Shown here in pieces: positions 20,001 to 21,702 of a stretch of 21,702 bases of DNA. The position numbers and the translations under genes are program-made. This DNA comes from Mnemiopsis leidyi (Eukaryota > Ctenophora > Tentaculata > Lobata > Bolinopsidae), in assembly GCA_000226015.1 (NCBI GenBank), contig JH153403.1, positions 232,451 through 254,152 on the forward strand, given 5' to 3'. The notes beneath the pieces are model-generated. The model worked only from the letters and a program-made list of their open reading frames with translations, did not search any database and had not been told where the DNA came from. Position 1 is the first letter of the stretch. The number at the start of each line of letters is the position of its first letter.

Positions 20001-20404
20001 AGCGTGTCTACCCCGCTGTCTATCTCATTGTCGTTCAGGTTCAGGTCCGACGAGAAACTTCCTCGAGATGATCTGAAATTGTGTATTGTCACGTTTATGT
20101 TTCAGTGACGTCATCTAGGTTTTAATGACGTCATCAATCCTGCACCTTGTGAGAACCGCTACTTCCGGTGGACAGACAATTACAGACAGGTATTATACCA
20201 GATACATATCCCAACATTTAGTATCGCAGCTGATAGGCGTTGATGAGAAATACTGACGAGCCTTATCTTTGCTAATTAAATTAAGGGACATGTACGTAAT
20301 CATGTAGGGAGAAGTTCACACCTGCCACTGATAGGGCAACACTCTGATGTTGTCATCTTGTGTTTCATGTATAGAGTCAAACGGACACAGGGGGCTCAGT
20401 ACGT
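10550..20404 (-). CDS. Phosphotyrosine docking adaptor, 3' part of a split gene
   Basis: I do not recognise a named orthologue, but the content is that of a tyrosine-kinase substrate or docking protein (IRS, GAB/DOS or FRS type). Minus-strand exons are 20072-19961, 11757-11566, 11394-11251 and 11014-10550 (stop TGA), plus a weaker one at 20404 to about 20329. The last three junctions are all phase 0 with GT-AG sites. The visible 303 residues are low-complexity, rich in Pro, Ser and Asn, without a folded domain. SH2-binding tyrosines include YMVM and YETM (PI3K type), YMVP and YDTP (CRK type), and YMNM twice, YMNI twice, YTNM and YANV (GRB2 type, pYxNx; YxxM also fits PI3K). Exon 19961-20072 reads [22 protein letters not shown] or PTB domains, if present, must be encoded upstream of the window. 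An 8.2-kb intron holds another gene. Alternative: the cytoplasmic tail of a membrane receptor. Confidence 0.75.
11251..11394 (-). other. Adaptor exon with YMVP and proline-rich SPxxP stretch
   Basis: This exon of 48 codons runs from a TACCAG acceptor (CAG at 11397-11395) to CAG followed by GTTCGT. It reads [16 protein letters not shown] then [16 protein letters not shown] and ends TPQTVAQ. YMVP fits a CRK/NCK-type SH2 site (YxxP). The SP-rich run contains several possible proline-directed phosphorylation sites. Confidence 0.8.
11566..11757 (-). other. Adaptor exon with YMVM, YETM and YTTL
   Basis: This exon of 64 codons lies between a CTTCAG acceptor (CAG at 11760-11758) and CAG followed by GTTAGG. 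It starts [15 protein letters not shown] and contains [10 protein letters not shown] and GYTTLRS. YMVM and YETM fit the YxxM motif bound by the p85 subunit of PI3K; YTTL could be an ITIM-like or other SH2 site. Confidence 0.82.
11813..12257. repeat. 12-bp satellite TTCTAGAGATTA, about 37 units
   Basis: Tandem units of TTCTAGAGATTA alternate with variants ending ATAG or ATAA at the same position. The TCTAGA core is itself palindromic, so every unit can pair with any other. From about 11984 onward the variants tend to follow a G-T-T pattern (one ATAG unit, then two ATTA units), a 36-bp higher-order period. One extra T near 11984 shifts the register, and both ends decay. It begins about 55 bases upstream of the acceptor of the adaptor exon at 11757, inside the 8.2-kb intron. 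The repetitive open frames on both strands (YSRD and IISR repeats) are artefacts of the 12-bp period. Confidence 0.95.
12258..12505. other. Intron DNA between the satellite and the candidate mini-gene
   Basis: No motif or coding frame is seen. The right end is pyrimidine-rich (CGCTACTTTTCTTTTCCAG) on the + strand, which is the best reason to suspect an exon after 12505. Confidence 0.4.
12506..13514 (+). CDS. Candidate + strand split mini-gene with a Cys2-Cys2 last exon
   Basis: This tentative gene lies antisense within the adaptor intron. Signals that fit are an acceptor TTTTCCAG at 12505; an ATG at 12525 opening [20 protein letters not shown]; a donor CCAA/GTAATT after 12585; an acceptor CTCCCTCCTCAG at 12863; a donor CAG/GTGGAA after 12961; a pyrimidine-rich acceptor at 13334; and a 60-codon last exon, 13335-13514, ending TAA. 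The last exon has the pattern C-x2-C-x10-C-x2-C ([10 protein letters not shown] then [10 protein letters not shown]), reminiscent of A20-type zinc fingers but lacking their usual FG. The frame that links the exons meets a TGA at 12905-12907 in the middle exon, so the model as drawn is not intact: splicing may differ, or the locus may be a pseudogene. No homologue is recognised. Confidence 0.3.
13515..14969. other. Intron DNA with scattered E-boxes
   Basis: I find no supported exon. Short open frames around 14082-14547 on both strands overlap each other and have no recognisable motifs or splice context. CACGTG occurs at 13620-13625 and 14520-14525. Confidence 0.4.
14970..15603. promoter_or_regulatory. 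Dense CACGTG E-box cluster, possible enhancer
   Basis: Eight perfect CACGTG palindromes lie in about 630 bases: 14976, 14997, 15108, 15131, 15143, 15541, 15556 and 15598. Chance expectation is about 0.15. Two lie in a 21-bp tandem repeat (GCCTGACACGTGATCAATGA, 14970-15011) and two in a 15-bp tandem repeat (CGCCACACGTG...ATCG, about 15537-15566). Homeodomain-type TAATTA words crowd 15190-15214. CACGTG is bound by bHLH-ZIP/bHLH-PAS factors (MYC/MAX, USF, MITF, HIF or CLOCK families). The cluster is inside the adaptor intron, about 2.7 kb from the hydrolase start. Confidence 0.5.
15120..15159. repeat. 17-bp inverted repeat carrying two E-boxes
   Basis: The arms 15120-15136 and 15143-15159 match at 15 of 17 positions as reverse complements, around TTGGGC. 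The outer nine bases (ACTGTCAGT and ACTGACAGT) are perfect, and each arm ends in CACGTG, giving a symmetric paired E-box. Confidence 0.75.
15604..16506. other. Intron DNA, nothing coding seen
   Basis: This stretch is AT-rich with TTAATTAATTA near 15864 and another CACGTG at 16470-16475. No exon, RNA gene or element was recognised. Confidence 0.4.
16507..16571. repeat. 16-bp minisatellite TGGTACAGTAGATATC
   Basis: Units lie at 16507-16522 and 16523-16538, then a 23-bp unit with a 7-base insertion (16539-16561) and a partial unit to 16571. The two full copies are identical, indicating recent slippage. Confidence 0.9.
16629..16754 (-). mobile_element. Possible LINE C-terminal zinc-knuckle remnant
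   Basis: A short minus-strand frame of 41 residues reads [20 protein letters not shown] then CFF. The spacing C-x2-C-x8-H-x4-C is that of the zinc knuckle at the C-terminus of many LINE ORF2 proteins (Jockey, R1 and I clades). No reverse transcriptase sequence was recognised next to it, so this is a suggestion only; a small cellular zinc finger or chance are alternatives. Confidence 0.25.
16755..17261. other. Probable hydrolase 3' UTR and flank
   Basis: Downstream of the hydrolase stop on the minus strand no canonical AATAAA was found close by. No coding content is recognised. Confidence 0.35.
17262..18326 (-). CDS. Alpha/beta-hydrolase, HSL (hormone-sensitive lipase) family
   Basis: This intact intronless frame of 354 residues encodes a predicted serine esterase/lipase of the alpha/beta-hydrolase fold-3 (HSL/arylacetamide-deacetylase-like) family. 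Family landmarks in order: oxyanion-hole HGGG at 124-127, YRLAPE at 156-161, the nucleophile elbow GDSGGG at 196-201 with Ser198, the acid Asp296 in SREFDMF, and His326 in PGAVHAS, so the catalytic triad is complete. No signal peptide or membrane anchor is visible, which suggests a cytosolic enzyme; the substrate cannot be predicted. The elbow is GDSGGG where GDSAGG is usual. The start used is the first ATG (18326), with a second in-frame ATG three codons later. The gene lies inside the 8.2-kb intron of the adaptor, on the same strand. Lack of introns suits a retrocopy or horizontal origin; either is inference. Confidence 0.93.
   Translation of the reverse strand: MTGMASKSLFDFKPAGAVDIDVVEWMKQTNEDSGIWERYVDLVNEHWNDSECDDEIVRLYRESNSHFFNEMSKYREYQEASKLVETREIFVPTSHDGDFKVPVFVYTPKSLGGNSHNAAYIYAHGGGVIAATATDSRPILVYTAVQCGVVVFNVDYRLAPETKSPNNIKDFYEVVKYVSSNAESLGVDPGKICIAGDSGGGYICLGAMVLLAQRDEAQLVKLAIPSQPMIDDYSFGDPLCMTVEERYDHLQRRHAYRLIASDLNSQKSCPLMFPGKVSDEILAKFPPTVLDSREFDMFITETGRLAHRLRRAGRLLEFIVIPGAVHASPMFPDLECGKVWIQAMKECIREYLLE
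18327..19910. other. Upstream flank of the hydrolase; intron DNA
   Basis: No exon is supported. One CACGTG lies at 18643-18648, about 320 bases upstream of the hydrolase start. A quasi-palindrome at 19148-19170 (AGGAACTGAAA, C, then TTTCGGTTCCT) could form a short hairpin. The rest is AT-rich. Confidence 0.4.
19916..20133. promoter_or_regulatory. Four perfect CRE/ATF sites bracketing an adaptor exon
   Basis: TGACGTCA occurs at 19916-19923, 19934-19941, 20106-20113 and 20126-20133. Three of the four are preceded by TAA. They form a pair 18 bases apart on one side of exon 19961-20072 and a pair 20 bases apart on the other. TGACGTCA is the consensus CREB/ATF bZIP site; random expectation in 218 bases is about 0.003. 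They could mark an internal promoter or be parts of a duplicated repeat. Confidence 0.5.
19961..20072 (-). other. Adaptor exon, acidic and proline-rich
   Basis: The exon follows an AATTTCAG acceptor (CAG at 20075-20073) and ends TCG/GTAAGT, a near-consensus donor. It reads [20 protein letters not shown] then [17 protein letters not shown], with two bases of its first codon supplied by the upstream exon. Its phase-0 end matches the phase-0 start of the exon at 11757. Whether further exons lie in the 8.2 kb between them is not excluded. Confidence 0.7.
20322..20404 (-). other. Candidate adaptor exon with competing donors
   Basis: After a CTTTAG acceptor (AG at 20406-20405) a frame reads [20 protein letters not shown] then VLPYQ. 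Two donors are possible. The stronger, CAG/GTGTGA after 20322, leaves phase 0, which does not fit the next exon. The weaker, TCA/GTGGCA after 20329, leaves phase 2, which fits the exon at 20072 and gives PYQ followed by SSRGSF. The protein-like composition supports coding; the junction is unproven. Confidence 0.4.
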
Positions 20405-21180
20405 CTAAAGTTATCACACAATGATTAAACAGGGGTATGTTGGATTTCCAGAAAGCAAAAAGTGACGTTCGATCGAATGACAAAGGTTTCACTTTAAAAG
20501 CTGCTGTTCAAGGAGCCTGTCAACAGGTTATCTTGTCTACTAATAATCCTGCTTTGAGTGTTTTTCGACCAACAATCAAGTTGGTTGTCAGCAGACTGGT
20601 GGATTTTCACAAACCTTACACACTCATATAATGACCTTGCATTGTACAAGCGTTCTCTAACATATCAACCTCTAGCAAGCTTTCTCTTGTTAAACGATCT
20701 TCAATGCAACCTTCATGACACCAAACACTCTTTCTTTTCTTAGCGACCCCAACAAGCTTTCCCTTTCTTAGCGACCCCTAATTAAACAAGCTTTCACACA
20801 ACAAGCTTCTCTCTCACATAATTACCTCCACCACAATGACATCCAACAAGCCTGCACACAATTACCTCAATCTCTATAAATAATCAATAAATGCATGAGT
20901 TTCATGCAGGAGGCAGGAGTCTATTCTTCCTGTAGACAATTAGACTTGTGAGAACTCTCGGGATCAACTTTCCGGTAGGTATTGAGAAGAGCATTGTAGG
21001 AGGACAAAGAGAGAGAGAGAGTGTGTGTGGGGGAGCTACCTTTTCTTAGAGTTCACACTTCACACGCTCAACCTGCATTCTCCTGCTGCTTCATTTCAGT
21101 GTTAGCAGGTTATCTACCACTTTCAGATTTAGTGCTTACTCAGATATTTGGATAATCAGTAAAATGGACGATATGATACT
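20405..21180. other. Region with short direct repeats and (GA)/(GT) tracts
   Basis: TTCTTAGCGACCCC occurs twice (20737-20750 and 20765-20778), and ACAAGCTTTC-like words recur several times between 20672 and 20810. A GA tract then a GT tract fill about 21009-21030. No exon is supported. Confidence 0.45.
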
Positions 21181-21279
21181 AACGTATTGTTCAACTCCAA
21201 CAACTAAAATTGTCACTTATTGTACACCTCCAACAACTGAAATATTTACTTATTGTACAACTTCTACAACTTTAACCTT
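21181..21279. repeat. 33-bp minisatellite, three diverged units
   Basis: A unit of about 33 bp beginning TTATTGTACA, then CTCCAACAACT, is repeated three times. The + strand frame through it gives a TYCTPPTTE-like repeat that I regard as a by-product of the period being a multiple of three. Confidence 0.6.
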
Positions 21280-21590
21280 GCATGGCCAATGGATTGTAAC
21301 TCGAAGACTAAACACCTCAGGCCGCCAAGTACACAAGTATATACGCACACACAAGAGATACAAATCTAGACAAGCTAAGACCCTGCAGATGAAAACCCTG
21401 ACTATCACGTCGTATCCGACACAATTTTCACTTTGAGGTACATTGTGTGTGCCGACAGGGTGATTTGTAGTGGACCTTGTCCAAAACCCATCTGCAAGAG
21501 ACCGGCTATTGTACATGTCCTTAGTGAAATCTTTTGTGGAAAGTAGTGGGGGTAGGTACATCTAGTTTCCCAACTAGCAGCCGCTACAAG

Positions 21591-21702
<112 letters not shown>

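Noticed and set aside
21250-21561. Minus-strand frame of 103 codons as an upstream adaptor exon
   Set aside because: It overlaps a minisatellite, lacks SH2-type motifs or a conserved domain, and no splice pair links it to the exon at 20404 in phase.

Overview
This is a window from an invertebrate animal (metazoan) nuclear genome. The genes are split by short GT-AG introns, tRNA-derived SINE copies sit inside a decayed LINE, simple-sequence satellites are present, and the proteins are animal-type (a SAR1 GTPase, a phosphotyrosine docking adaptor, an HSL-family hydrolase). I cannot name the phylum from sequence alone. No complete or partial retrovirus, LTR element or Polinton was recognised.

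Layout. 1-1590: gene-free, with GC-rich patches, a 15-bp AT-rich palindrome and degenerate repeats. 1597-2575: remains of a non-LTR retrotransposon reverse transcriptase, split by a head-to-tail pair of tRNA-derived SINE-like units (minus strand). 2576-4640: gene-free, with two nested inverted repeats and a diverged direct duplication of about 170 bp. 4668-7449 (+): a complete six-exon SAR1 small GTPase gene (193 aa). 7450-10549: SAR1 3' UTR followed by AT-rich DNA with little recognisable content. 10550-20404 (-): the 3' part of a gene for a phosphotyrosine docking protein, with four well-supported exons and a weaker fifth, and clusters of YMNM/YMNI-type SH2-binding motifs. Its 5' end lies beyond the window.

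Inside the adaptor's 8.2-kb intron (11758-19960) lie a roughly 445-bp 12-bp-unit satellite (11813-12257), a candidate + strand mini-gene (12506-13514) ending in a Cys2-Cys2 exon, an unusually dense set of CACGTG E-boxes (13231-16475), and a complete intronless alpha/beta-hydrolase gene (17262-18326) on the same strand as its host. Four perfect TGACGTCA sites bracket the next adaptor exon (19961-20072). The window ends inside a (GA)n microsatellite.

The two certain genes do different jobs: SAR1 drives COPII coat assembly at ER exit sites, and the hydrolase is a predicted soluble esterase/lipase. The adaptor is predicted to recruit GRB2, PI3K and CRK-type SH2 proteins downstream of a tyrosine kinase. 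Nothing in the sequence ties the three functionally. The nested arrangement of the hydrolase and the regulatory-looking content of the large intron are the most interesting aspects.
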